Source: Sambucus nigra
Lineage: Eukaryota > Streptophyta > Magnoliopsida > Dipsacales > Adoxaceae
Direction of reading: 5' to 3'
NCBI GenBank assembly: GCA_949130495.1
Contig: OX422208.1
Location: 394,900,561-394,964,560, forward strand
DNA length: 64,000 bases
Position numbers and translations under genes: made by a program. Below the pieces are notes generated by a model that saw only the letters and a list, made by a program, of their open reading frames with translations, searched no databases and was not told where the DNA came from. This document shows positions 55,566 through 64,000 of this stretch, piece by piece. How positions within the stretch are numbered: the stretch's first letter is position 1; each line of letters begins with the position of its first letter.

Positions 55566-56515
55566 AGCACTTAGATGCTAATAACTCATATATATATTTA
55601 TGTATATACTGTTGTACGTAACTAGAATATGAGAACTTCTAGTAAAACAGAATGTTTATGTATATTTCACATGTGTAGATTAGTGGGAGAATATTTAAGA
55701 TTGGGATTAGTAGAAGTTGAGAGATAATTTAGATGGATTTTAAATGAGTATAAATTGGGAGTAAGATAGATTCCTTTGCCCTAGATAGATTTGGGCAATT
55801 ATTTTGAGGGCATGTGCATACGTTTAGTTGCGAGCTTTAATTGAGAGTGAGTTGGATTTTATGGAGAGTGCGACCCCACCTTAATCATGTCATAATGCAT
55901 TTATAATTATTATGCATTTTAATGCACTTGCTATAAAATGTTTTCACACCTCGGGCTCCGACCTGTTTATATTTTCTCTTACTATGCATCTATATTGTAT
56001 TATTCTAGGTGTTCCTCCGCAAGGACGCCATTATTGTTATCCATCCAGTGTATTCGTGGAGCTGTTGTGGCAGTAGCGAACTGTTGCAGTATTTTGATAT
56101 AGTAGATTCCTATCTTTTGTATATCTAGAGTAGGATTCAGTTTGTATATCGGGTTTATACCCAAGTGTTGTAGTGTAACACTTTTATATTTTCTCTTTCA
56201 GATTAGTGTATTGTCTGTGACCCGACAGCATATTCGGGTATTTTTATTTTGTACATTGTGTTGTACTTTTTTTATATAATTTGAGCATGCATGTGTCTCT
56301 TATCATATTTGGATGTTATGTTGTTGGTTAGATGCTGCATAGTTGGTTTAATAAATGTTTTAAAAAAAATTGATACCCTCTTTTTGTGGTAATGGGTAGT
56401 TAGCCGTGTTTATTTTAGAATCGTTAGTAGATGCTGAGAATGACCCACTTGAGATTCCTGATTATTTTAGTATAGGGCTAGCCACCCGTTATTATTTTAA
56501 GCTGGGTGTCACAGA

Positions 56516-56527
56516 TGATATCAGAGC
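56516..56527 (+). other. Primer-binding site of element 3
   Basis: TGATATCAGAGC two bases after the LTR, the same variant as in the truncated element at 26786, followed by the ATCAGGTTCTAG also found in elements 1 and 2. Confidence 0.8.
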
Positions 56528-56693
56528 ATCAGGTTCTAGTACCTTTAGGATCTGTGTGGGTTTACTACGATCTTCCGTAAGCGTTCTTGATGTAGAGCCC
56601 TATCGTTAGGACTATTGTGTTCCTACTTCCATATTTTCTTTTGTGATGAGAAAACAATTAAAATGCGTTCTGATACAATTGTTCTTGTTTCAG

Positions 56694-57724
56694 ATTCCAC
56701 CGAAGAGAGGTCTTTCAGTCAGGGAAATAAAGGGGATGAGAGTGTGGAACCCCAATTGCCTTAAAGGATTATGACTACAAATGAAGTTGCCAGTATTGTG
56801 GCACAAGCAGTAACTGTTGCCATTTCTGCGATGGCGCATCAACCTGCAGCCCAAACCCATTCAGGACCGCCTTTGTAGGAAAGAGTACGGGAAGATTTTA
56901 GTAAGGGGCATCCTCCAGAGTTTTTAGGGGGAGTTGATGCGATTTCTGCAAGTCTATGGAAGAATAATATGCAAAGGCACCTTCGTATGGTTGAATGTAG
57001 TGAGGTGCAGAAGCAATTTCTCGCCACCTTTAAGTTAACGGGTGCAGCTCTCCAGTGGTGGGAGTCCGTCACCACATCTAAACAGAGAGATACATTGCCT
57101 ATAACATATTTTTGGGCACTTTTTTATCGAAGGTATTTTCCTTCCTCGATTCAGTAGGAAATGAGGAGGAAACTGATGAATGTGTTTCAAGGTAATAGAA
57201 CGGTGGTCGAGTATGAAGAAGAATTTACTCGATTGGCGATCTTAGTACCTGATGAGGTAAATACAGAAGAGAAACGTATATCAAAGTTTATGCGAGGTTT
57301 AGATTGGAAAATTCGGCAACATTTGTTAGGGAACCGAGCGTTAGAGACTTTCGTCGAGGTAGTGAATGCGATACTGTTACAGTGTCATGAATATCGTCTT
57401 CGTTTGCAAGGGGGTAAGAACTTTGGAGACTCGGGTTCATCAAGTAGGTCTGGTGATGAGAAAGACAGTAATACCAGAGGGTATACGCAGGACTTTCGAG
57501 GGTCACAGCAGCGTTATGTTCCTCAAGATGGGCAGAGAGGATTTGTGGATAGATGTTTCTTTTCTAATGATATAGGTCATAGAAAGAGAGACTGTCCTAA
57601 AAGAGGTAAAGGACCACGTTTTGATGAAGTTTTGGAGGTGCAACCCTTACAACAGATTCGAGGTCATTTTAGGCCAGGGGACTTTATGTGGGAACCCATT
57701 GAAGAAGAGAGGCAATCGGACTAG
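56694..57724 (+). pseudogene. gag: Decayed gag of element 3
   Basis: Begins after TTTCAG with IPPKRG, probably from an original MPPKRG. The main frame runs from Met 56771 (TTNEVASIVAQAV) to 57724 with stops at 56876 (TAG, position of a Trp in element 2) and 57155 (TAG). Core motifs match element 2: HPPEFLGGVDAIS, FKLTGAALQWWESV, EMRRKLMN and WKIRQHLLGNRALETF. The zinc knuckle reads CFFSNDIGHRKRDC, with Ser in place of the second Cys. A frameshift separates the first few codons from the rest. The frame ends ERQSD and no pol follows. Confidence 0.88.
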
Positions 57725-58743
57725 AGAAGAATGATGTAAGTTATTTTCTTGTGTGAATAGGATTACGTTATATGAATCTTTGTAAATATCGTATGTGAGA
57801 TAGTTATGAGAGGGTAGTGCTATAACCCTATTATGTATGGAATGACCCGAAAGGGAATGTTGAGTAAGTGAGGCTCTTATATTATTATCTTTTGAGAGAA
57901 TAAATTATCTTGTGATGTGCTAATAGAAAGCTATAGATTTGTTGTGAATGTAAGAATTATTGTAATGTGTTAAGTATTAATGAAAAAGCTACTTATTTTT
58001 ATAGTCGTGCTAGACTTATATATTTGTTATATTTCAGCTATGGAAGAACCTAGTGTATGGCAATATATTAATATGATGTGAGAGATTATTACTGAAATGA
58101 TTCAGAATTTAATATATTGTTGTTGAGCGAGAGAATTTTAGCTCATAATTATGCTAATTTTGAGAGTTATATATTATTATGACTATGATGGTATTTTATT
58201 TAAATGTCGAAAGACATAAACTGTTTTAAAATAAATTGTTTTCAAAATAAAACTTTTTATAGGCCTTTGGGTCATATCAAAAATGATTTCCACAAAACTA
58301 TTTTTTAAACTCTAGTCCCGATCTAACAAACTCTCAATCCCCGACGTCGCTACATATTAGTGTATTGGGAAGGTTCCTTGTTTGGATTTCGCTTGCGAGA
58401 CCTCCCCCATATGAAAGTAGCGAATGTCAGGAATTGAGAGGAGTTATATCTTTGGACCTTTCAAAATTGTTATATTATTAGTATGTTAATATATTTTTAG
58501 AATTGTTATATTATTTGAGTCAAGTGAAGCCTAATTATGTTTATACGAGTAGAGCGCGAATAAAGGGTGTATGGGCGCCCTAATTGTTATAATTGGTTTT
58601 ATAAAAATTAAAATAATTTGTCGTGGAAAATGGGAGGATTGGGTATAGTGTTAGTGAGGTTAAGTGTAGTAGAGACTAGTTGAGCTTTGGAGTACTAGGC
58701 TTTGCGTAATTTCGAGGGAGAAATTCTTGTAAGTGGGGAAGTC
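57725..58743 (+). other. Non-coding internal region of element 3
   Basis: About 1 kb, AT-rich, without an ORF. It holds the fourth copy of the conserved box (58355-58450) and ends in ATTTCGAGGGAGAAATTC and a G-rich tract, the counterpart of TTTCGGGACGAAATTC before the polypurine tracts of elements 1 and 2. That shared sequence shows common ancestry at this end. Confidence 0.75.
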
Positions 58744-59272
58744 TGTAATACCCCGAGATTTTTGGGACAAAAATTTATTTATTTTGGGGATAAATAAATA
58801 TTATTTTAATTGGAGAATAATTAAATTGGCATTGAGGTCAAAATTTGAAGATGTTAGAGAGTAATTCGAATGACGATTCTAAGGTGCGGTTGTTTTCGGA
58901 AGGGTCGAGATAGTCGAAATGACTGTACTTGGGGTTTAATTGGGCTTCGAAATATTTTAAGTTCCTTTGGCTCGAATTAGAGTGAACAAGTCATTTAAAG
59001 TGTGTATTATCATTTAAAGTTGTGTATTTTGGAGACAAGGCTTAAAAAGCCTACGGGAGATAGAAATCTCCTTAGAGATAAAGAGAAAGAAAGAGAGAAA
59101 TAGAGAGAAGAAGAAAATAAGAAGAGAAAGAGGAGAAAAAAGGGTTTTTCGACCAATCCGCGATCTCGAGGAAGATTCAGACTCTACGAATTTGAGGCAA
59201 GTGATTAAACTTGCTAAATAATTATTTTGTATCATTTATTTCATGATTTGTGGATAAAATTGTGAACCTTGG
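58744..59272 (+). repeat. 3' LTR of element 3, truncated by element 4
   Basis: Matches 52466-52997 with a few differences per 100 bp and stops at GTGAACCTTGG, where the 5' LTR continues GTTAAAATGTC. Element 4 starts here. Confidence 0.92.
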
Positions 59273-59814
59273 TGTTGATGTAAAAAATTAGATTGCTTCT
59301 AATTATTTAATCACAGATAAATATAAATGAGACAAAGAATTTTAAAGTGGTTCAGCCTTATAAGAATGGCCTACGTCCACTGTTTCTGTTATTGCCAAAT
59401 GTTTTGTAATTCTCGATATGTGGTTCTATCAAGAAATTTCGGTCTCCTTGAATGAGGATAATACCATGTATTTATAGCCCTTAGGCTGTACATATGAAAG
59501 GGTAAACAATTAATTCCCCTTAAGTGTATACATCTGTATGATGAGCATTCAATGAATAGTTGAATTGTTGATTATCTGGAAATTAATGATGTGGTCGAGA
59601 TGCAGCTCGGACCGCCTTAGTTGCTCGTCACTCAGAAGTTCCTCGTAGCAATGGAGTTCCTCGGAGCAATGAAGTTCCTCGGGGTACACTTGTTGCTCGG
59701 AATATCTGACTTGGTCGGGGAAATAAACTTCCTCGTTGCTAATGTGCCACGTAGACTGACACGTGTCTTCTTGTGATTCATCCATATCATCATATTAATT
59801 TTGGTATCAACAGA
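59273..59814 (+). repeat. Candidate 5' LTR of element 4
   Basis: Bounded by TGTTGAT and ATCAACA, an inverted pair. It contains TATTTATAGCCC (near 59469) as a possible TATA box and GTGGTTCAGCC...GGCCTACGTCCACTG, a phrase common in plant LTRs. Three 18-19 bp repeats of the type AGTTCCTCGGAGCAATG lie at 59637-59685. The overlapping TGGTATCAACAG (59805) resembles an initiator-Met primer site, so the true LTR end could be about 10 bp earlier. Confidence 0.55.
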
Positions 59815-60063
59815 AGCCCTCAATGTTTCATATTTCAAAATTTGAGGAGTATGGAACATTCTTTCTCGATATATGGCAATATTAAATGACCTTCCTGGTT
59901 TTTAGGAGCATTTTCTCCGTATTTAATTTTCTTCCAAATTCGCAGAATCCGCCTTTTTGAATTTTTATAAACGCTTCGATCTTCGCGCACTTTTTGTCCT
60001 TTTAGCCGCCGATAGCGTAATAGTTTCTTTTTATAATCATTTCTTTCACCGTTTCCCGAGGCA

Positions 60064-60076
60064 AAGTATTTAAGCT
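60064..60076 (+). promoter_or_regulatory. Possible internal promoter of element 4
   Basis: TATTTAAGC at 60067-60075 lies 170 bp before the first ATG and 250 bp after the presumed LTR end, followed by a C/T-rich stretch (60100-60235) typical of plant 5' untranslated regions. It would give the first ORF its own transcript. Confidence 0.35.
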
Positions 60077-60237
60077 TCATAGACAATCCCATCGTCTTCT
60101 ACATTTTCCCATTTCTGCTTTCGAGTTTTCCATAGTCTCTCTCTCTTGTGCGTTCACCCTTTCCTTCGTTCGTTGTCAACAGATTTCCCTTTTTTCTGTA
60201 AGATCTTCTTCCTTCTTCTTTATTTCTTTTATTCACC

Positions 60238-62440
60238 ATGGTTTATGTTATTGAATCTCTTGAGAAATTCCGTTCTGATTTTTCTATCCCTTCTTGGGTA
60301 ACTCTGAAGGATCTTTCTGAGCCTTCAGATTATTTTCGTTTGGCTGAGGGACATTGGTTCCCCAGTCTTTTTATTGCTGAGTGTGGATTTTCTTTTCCTC
60401 CAAACCCCTTGTGCTTAGAAATCTGTCAGTATTTCGATGTTATTCCTGCAAAAATAGCCCCCAACACATGGAGGATAGTTAATGGGGTGCATAAATTAAA
60501 TCAAACTCATGGAACTCGCATAGGAATTCCTGAGATAATGTTTTGTTATAGATGGGTTGTTCTAGATAATATTTTTTATTTAAAAAGAAGATTTTTGAAT
60601 AGGGCTTTAGTAGTCAACCTCCCTGATGCCAATAGGGATTATTTTGAACATGGGGTAGTTATTAAAAACTGGCAACATGCCCCTCTGGTTGGAAACGAAG
60701 TATACCAAGGTCCTAGATGCCCTCCCTATGGTAATGGGATAGGTTATTTTTATCTTATTTTATTTTTGAAATTGTGCTTTCATAATATTTGATAAAATGT
60801 GTGATTGATATTTCAATATGTATTTGTTTGCAGTTGACAGCAAGAGAAAAACTCCAAAAGAATCATAAGTTAATATCAAGCATTTGAAACTTATCTGGGG
60901 CTTGCATCAAAAGGTTGCAGACGAGCACATTAGGTCTGCTTCATACTTGTTGCAGTATAGGAGCTATACATCATCCTTCACTACTCGCCCTGTGATCAGC
61001 ACTAGTGAACCAGTTCCAGCTCTTGAAGACTCTTCTCCAGAATCTCATATTCCTTTGAGTCAGAAAATGGGCAAAAGAAGGGTTCCTGCTATCTTTGAGA
61101 AAGATGCCTCAGCTGGAGAGGGAAAAAGAAACAAGACTGATGTCCCAAAGGGGACAAAGAAAGTAGATGTTGCTCCTTCTGATGCACCTCAAAAGGCTAC
61201 CGAGAAGCCCCCAGTGGCTCCGAGAAAGAAGGATGCTTCTAAGGAAGTGATCACCATCTCCCCAACCAAGAGTTCTTCCTTGGTTGAAGCTATTGAAGTG
61301 CCACCAAGGAGACTGAAGAAATCCTCCTCGGTCAATTTGGCTGAAACCATCCCCGAGCTCCCAGTTAGTGGTGCTGGTGTTCCAACTATTATTCCCCCGA
61401 GCTCTGCTATGAGCTCGGTGAAAACTTGGATTATTCCCGAGGTCCAAGGAATTGAGGAGAATCTTCCTCGGGATATGCTTACATCTCTACCTACTCGCCA
61501 TATTGCTTCAGTAAGTTTCTCTTATTCTGAACTTTCTTTCTTTCCCTCAATACGTGTATCTCTGTGCTGACTTGTCGTTATGTCCTTTTTTCAGCTGGTG
61601 AGTTGCTTTAACACCATTGTGAAGAAGTATGAAGCGATTAAGGCTTCCATCTCCTCGTCCGGAGTAGAGGATGCTTTACTGGGGTTGACCCAATCTTTGA
61701 AGGATTCCCATCAAAAGTATGACGAGGATAGGGCTGATTGGGAGAAGAAATTGGCTTCGGTTGAGGCAGAGAGGATGCAACATGCTGAGGTCTCCAAGGG
61801 GTTGGAGAATAAAGTGAAGGATTTAGAGGGAGAGAACAAAAAACTTGAAGAGAAGCTCAAGAACTTTGGTGAGCTTGAGGACAAGCTGAAAATGGCAGAG
61901 GAAGAACTGACCCTTCTGCGAGAAGTAAATCGTCAAAAGGAAGAGGTGGAGGGCAAACTGAAGGCCACCGAGGAACTTCTATCCGAGAAGCTCTCCTCGG
62001 AGAAGGTGAAAAGAAAAATAGCAGTGAAGAAGTCCTTCAGCACTGGCTGGGACAAAGGATGGAACAAGGGTGTAGCAGCAATGATGTCCCAAGTGGAGTA
62101 TGGGAGTCTCAAGTACTTCCGAGATGGTTGGGTCGCTGCCTTGCAGGAGTTGAAGGTTGATGAGGTCTCTGAATTATTTCAACAACACCTTCCTGGTCCT
62201 CCTCCAAATATTGAAGATGAAGAAGAGGACGAAGCTGCCTCCGAGGAGTCTTCAATGGTAGTGGGTGATCAAATTCTTGCCCCACAACCTATTCAGCCTG
62301 TCAACGAGGAGCTTTCATCTCTACCTTCTCCATCTGAACAACTTCCTGCTCCTATAGTCCAAATTATTGTTCCCACCGAGCAACCGAGCTCCTCATCCCA
62401 GCCTCCCGAGAAAGTCTTGGGAGACAAGGAAAAGGTGTGA
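60238..62440 (+). pseudogene. Three-exon Transposase_28-like, coiled-coil protein with one stop
   Basis: Exons 60238-60730, 60834-61510 and 61595-62440 join in frame through GT-AG introns (donor TATG|GTAATG, acceptor TTTGCAG; donor TTCA|GTAAGT, acceptor TTTTCAG), giving 671 codons. Residues 30-150 carry the family pattern: FRLAEGHWFPSLFIAECGFS, FPPNPLCLEICQYFDVIPA and PNTWRIVNGVHKLN. The middle is Lys/Pro/Ser-rich. The third exon is a long coiled coil (residues about 425-535) followed by GWDKGWNKGVAAMM, FRDGWVAALQELKVDE and an acidic, Pro-rich tail. One in-frame TAA lies at 60866 in exon 2. AATAAA follows at 62511. The molecular role of the family is unknown; a gag-like or accessory role is an inference. 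Confidence 0.6.
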
Positions 62441-62510
62441 AGTTGTTCGGTATTTGTTTTATTTTCTTTTGTCATCTGTATTCTGAATGTTGTACTCCTT
62501 TCTACGATGT

Positions 62511-62516
62511 AATAAA
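62511..62516 (+). terminator. Polyadenylation signal of the first ORF
   Basis: AATAAA 70 bp after the stop codon, in a T-rich context. It suggests that the first ORF is expressed as its own mRNA. Confidence 0.45.
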
Positions 62517-62597
62517 AATTACCTTTTTCGTTCATCTATGTTGTTGATGCTCTATTTGCCTTCTTATTAACTCTTTCCTTCTCTTCTTTATTAGTTT

Positions 62598-63657
62598 ATG
62601 GCTAGAATGGATTTGTTGTCTGCTCATGACACAACTTTGCTCCGACAATGCAATGAATATTTTAAAGCTGGTCATACTGACTTGGACAAGTCCCAAATTG
62701 TAGACATCCTTGGCTGAGATGTTTCAAACCAAGCAGTTGAGGCCTATCAATACTTAAAATGTCTTCTTGATCGTGTTTTAGTCAATAATGTGGCTTGTTA
62801 CGAAATGATTGAAGACTTGCAAGGTACTCTCGATGAACTTCAGCAGCAGTATAAAGAGTCTTCAGCTCTTTTTCACGAAGGGTATGAGAAGAAAATCAAA
62901 CAACTCGGTGCTGAAAAAGGTTATGACAAGGTGCTTGTTGGATATGAAGTGAGAGAGATAACATTGAAGACGGAGGTTGAAGAGCACAGGCAAATCACCG
63001 AGCTACTGGAGCAGGAGAATAACAATCTACAAAAGGAATTAGCTCAGTTGAAGTCTGCTGCATCATCTTCAACTGCTTTGGTACCTGTCACTGACGAACG
63101 ATTCTCCTTTTTAGAAGTTGAGAATGCCAAGTTACGAGAAGAATTAGAGGCTTTGAGAAGGGCTGGCCCATCTACTGCTATTCGGGGCCGAGGAACAGGG
63201 TGCTCAACCTGCTCGGGGACGACCAAGAGTTCTTCGTCATACTATTGAAGAAGCTCGTACTCAAGTAGCGTTGGAAAACCAGGCATTCCAGCTGATGGCA
63301 AAGAATCAAGCCTTATCTGAAATGTCCAAGAAAATCCAAAGTCTGGAGGGAGAACTCGCTGCCCAGAAGTCGACTATGGAGAATAAAGATATTTTTGTGA
63401 GAAATCTTCATGAGCAGTTAGAGAGACTAACTTTCCAATTCCACAAACAACCTCGTGAATTCTAGATGGCAGGCTACAACGAAGCCCTCTGTCACCTGGA
63501 TGCTCGTATTGAGAATGCTAACAATGAAGGTTACAAACAGGGATGGTTAAATGCTCTGGGTGCATTAAAAGTGGAGCAAGGTCATTATTTGAGGAATTAT
63601 CATGACCCAGGGCTGCTCGATCTACCAATTCTGCCCTTCAAGCTAGACATGATCTAG
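62598..63657 (+). pseudogene. Second coiled-coil ORF of element 4, broken
   Basis: Starts ATG 62598 (MARMDLLSAHDTTLLRQCNE) right after a TTATTAG site that could be a splice acceptor. TGA at 62715 is in frame. From 62790 it is a coiled coil (EDLQGTLDELQQQYKESS, EVEEHRQITELLEQENNNL). A frameshift near 63180 leads to EEARTQVALENQAFQLMAKN and LEGELAAQKSTMENKD, a TAG at 63463, then AGYNEALCHLDARIENANNE and GYKQGWLNALGALKVE up to 63657. The GW-x-x-AL-x-x-LKV motif matches the one at the end of the first ORF. I do not recognise a family beyond this. It is not functional as it stands. Confidence 0.55.
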
Positions 63658-63726
63658 ATCCTTGCTCGGGCCATTCCTCGGTGCCTCATTTCAAAGTACC
63701 TTGGTGACTATAACCTTCATTCACAG

Positions 63727-63888
63727 GCAGAATTATCTCGTCCTGAGCATTTGCTAGATACACCTTCTATAATGAACGTCAGAATGCTTCGAGACCCTAG
63801 CTTCATTAATTCTCCCCTTTGCTTGGAAGATCCTCCTACTGGCGAGGAGCCTGTTTTAAAAGCACAAGGAAAGAGACCAATAGAATAG
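63727..63888 (+). pseudogene. Possible last exon of the second ORF of element 4
   Basis: After a TTCACAG acceptor, 53 open codons read AELSRPEHLLDTPSIMNVRM, LRDPSFINSPLCLEDPPTGE, EPVLKAQGKRPIE and stop at TAG 63886. AATGAAATAC (63961) may be a polyadenylation signal. The matching donor is not clear. The remaining bases to 64000 show nothing further. Confidence 0.4.
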
Positions 63889-64000
63889 GGTTCTTTAATG
63901 TAATAGTTGTTTATACATTTCAAATCGATGTATTCATTTCTGTACTTCATTTTTGGATTCAATGAAATACATATAATTTTGTTTGCAAATGTTGATTGCT

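Larger units (their letters stand above)
52466..56513 (+). repeat. 5' LTR of element 3
   Basis: From TGTAATACTCC to GGGTGTCACA. It contains a GA-rich leader tract (52797-52866) kept in the 3' LTR fragment, a group of CGAATCGATTCG palindromes (53225-53365), two microsatellites, three copies of a conserved box and a 404 bp MITE. Without the MITE and one copy of its target duplication it would be about 3.6 kb. Confidence 0.92.
52466..59272 (+). mobile_element. Element 3: gag-only LTR element (non-autonomous)
   Basis: A 5' LTR of 4048 bp (52466-56513), primer-binding site, gag, about 1 kb of non-coding sequence, a G-rich tract (AGTGGGGAAG, near 58731) and the first 529 bp of a 3' LTR. The internal region is only 2.2 kb and has no trace of protease, RT or integrase, so the element must rely on another one. 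The left flank is GGTAC (52461-52465). The right flank cannot be checked because element 4 interrupts the 3' LTR at 59273. This is the organisation called TR-GAG in plants. Confidence 0.88.
59273..64000 (+). mobile_element. Element 4: non-autonomous element with two coiled-coil ORFs (5' part)
   Basis: Starts TGTTGATG exactly where the LTR of element 3 breaks off. A candidate LTR (59273-59814), leader, internal promoter, a three-exon gene and a second, decayed gene follow; the element leaves the window at 64000. No protease, RT or integrase is seen in 4.7 kb. The N-terminal domain of the first ORF resembles the gypsy-type putative transposase family Transposase_28, found in plant LARD-like elements. 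The 3' LTR and target duplication must lie beyond the window; the duplication should be CTTGG if five bases long. Confidence 0.75.

Overview
This window looks like a plant nuclear genome, probably a eudicot, in a gene-poor heterochromatic stretch. It is AT-rich, and almost every base can be assigned to LTR retrotransposons, many nested in one another. I see no intact host gene and no rRNA, tRNA or CRISPR locus. The plant assignment rests on Tekay-type chromoviruses with 3 kb LTRs, a Tat/Ogre-type lineage, a plant-mobile-domain-like gene, a gypsy-type putative transposase (Transposase_28-like) element and a hAT-type MITE.

Layout. 1-5132: 5' part of a minus-strand Tat/Ogre-like element (gag start, leader, primer-binding site, LTR). 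5133-8419: a decayed minus-strand plant-mobile-domain-like gene with an LTR-like promoter, then a tandem array of about 50 bp units. 8420-20818: an LTR homologous to the left one but in opposite orientation, split by a complete Tekay-like chromovirus (element 1, 10102-20521, target duplication AGTAT). 20824-23499: AT-rich, LTR-like sequence. 23500-29870: a decayed Ty1/copia pol, split at 23664-27673 by a truncated Ty3-type element with an exact ATCTA target duplication. 29890-45636: a decayed minus-strand Ty3/gypsy element (RT, gag, primer-binding site, LTR), split by a young Tekay-like chromovirus (element 2, 31855-42662). 45637-52465: a decayed Tat-lineage gag-protease-RT-RNase H region, split by a solo LTR (47151-50520). 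52466-59272: a gag-only element (element 3) with a 4 kb LTR that carries a MITE. 59273-64000: the 5' part of a non-autonomous element (element 4) with two coiled-coil ORFs and no pol in view, inserted in the 3' LTR of element 3 and running off the window.

How the parts relate. The nesting gives relative ages: Tat element, then element 3, then element 4; minus-strand gypsy, then element 2; the Tat/Ogre-type LTR, then element 1. Element 2 has nearly identical LTRs and an open 1103-codon pol frame, but its gag carries five in-frame stops, its protease active site is altered, and an amber codon cuts off the chromodomain. It was therefore probably copied with help from other elements.

The most unusual signals are: clusters of TTCGAA- or ATCGAT-centred palindromes at similar positions inside several diverged LTR families; a gag in element 1 that has lost its core domain and gained a second zinc knuckle; a repeated box in element 3; a shared near-palindromic motif upstream of three divergent promoters; and the two-gene architecture of element 4.
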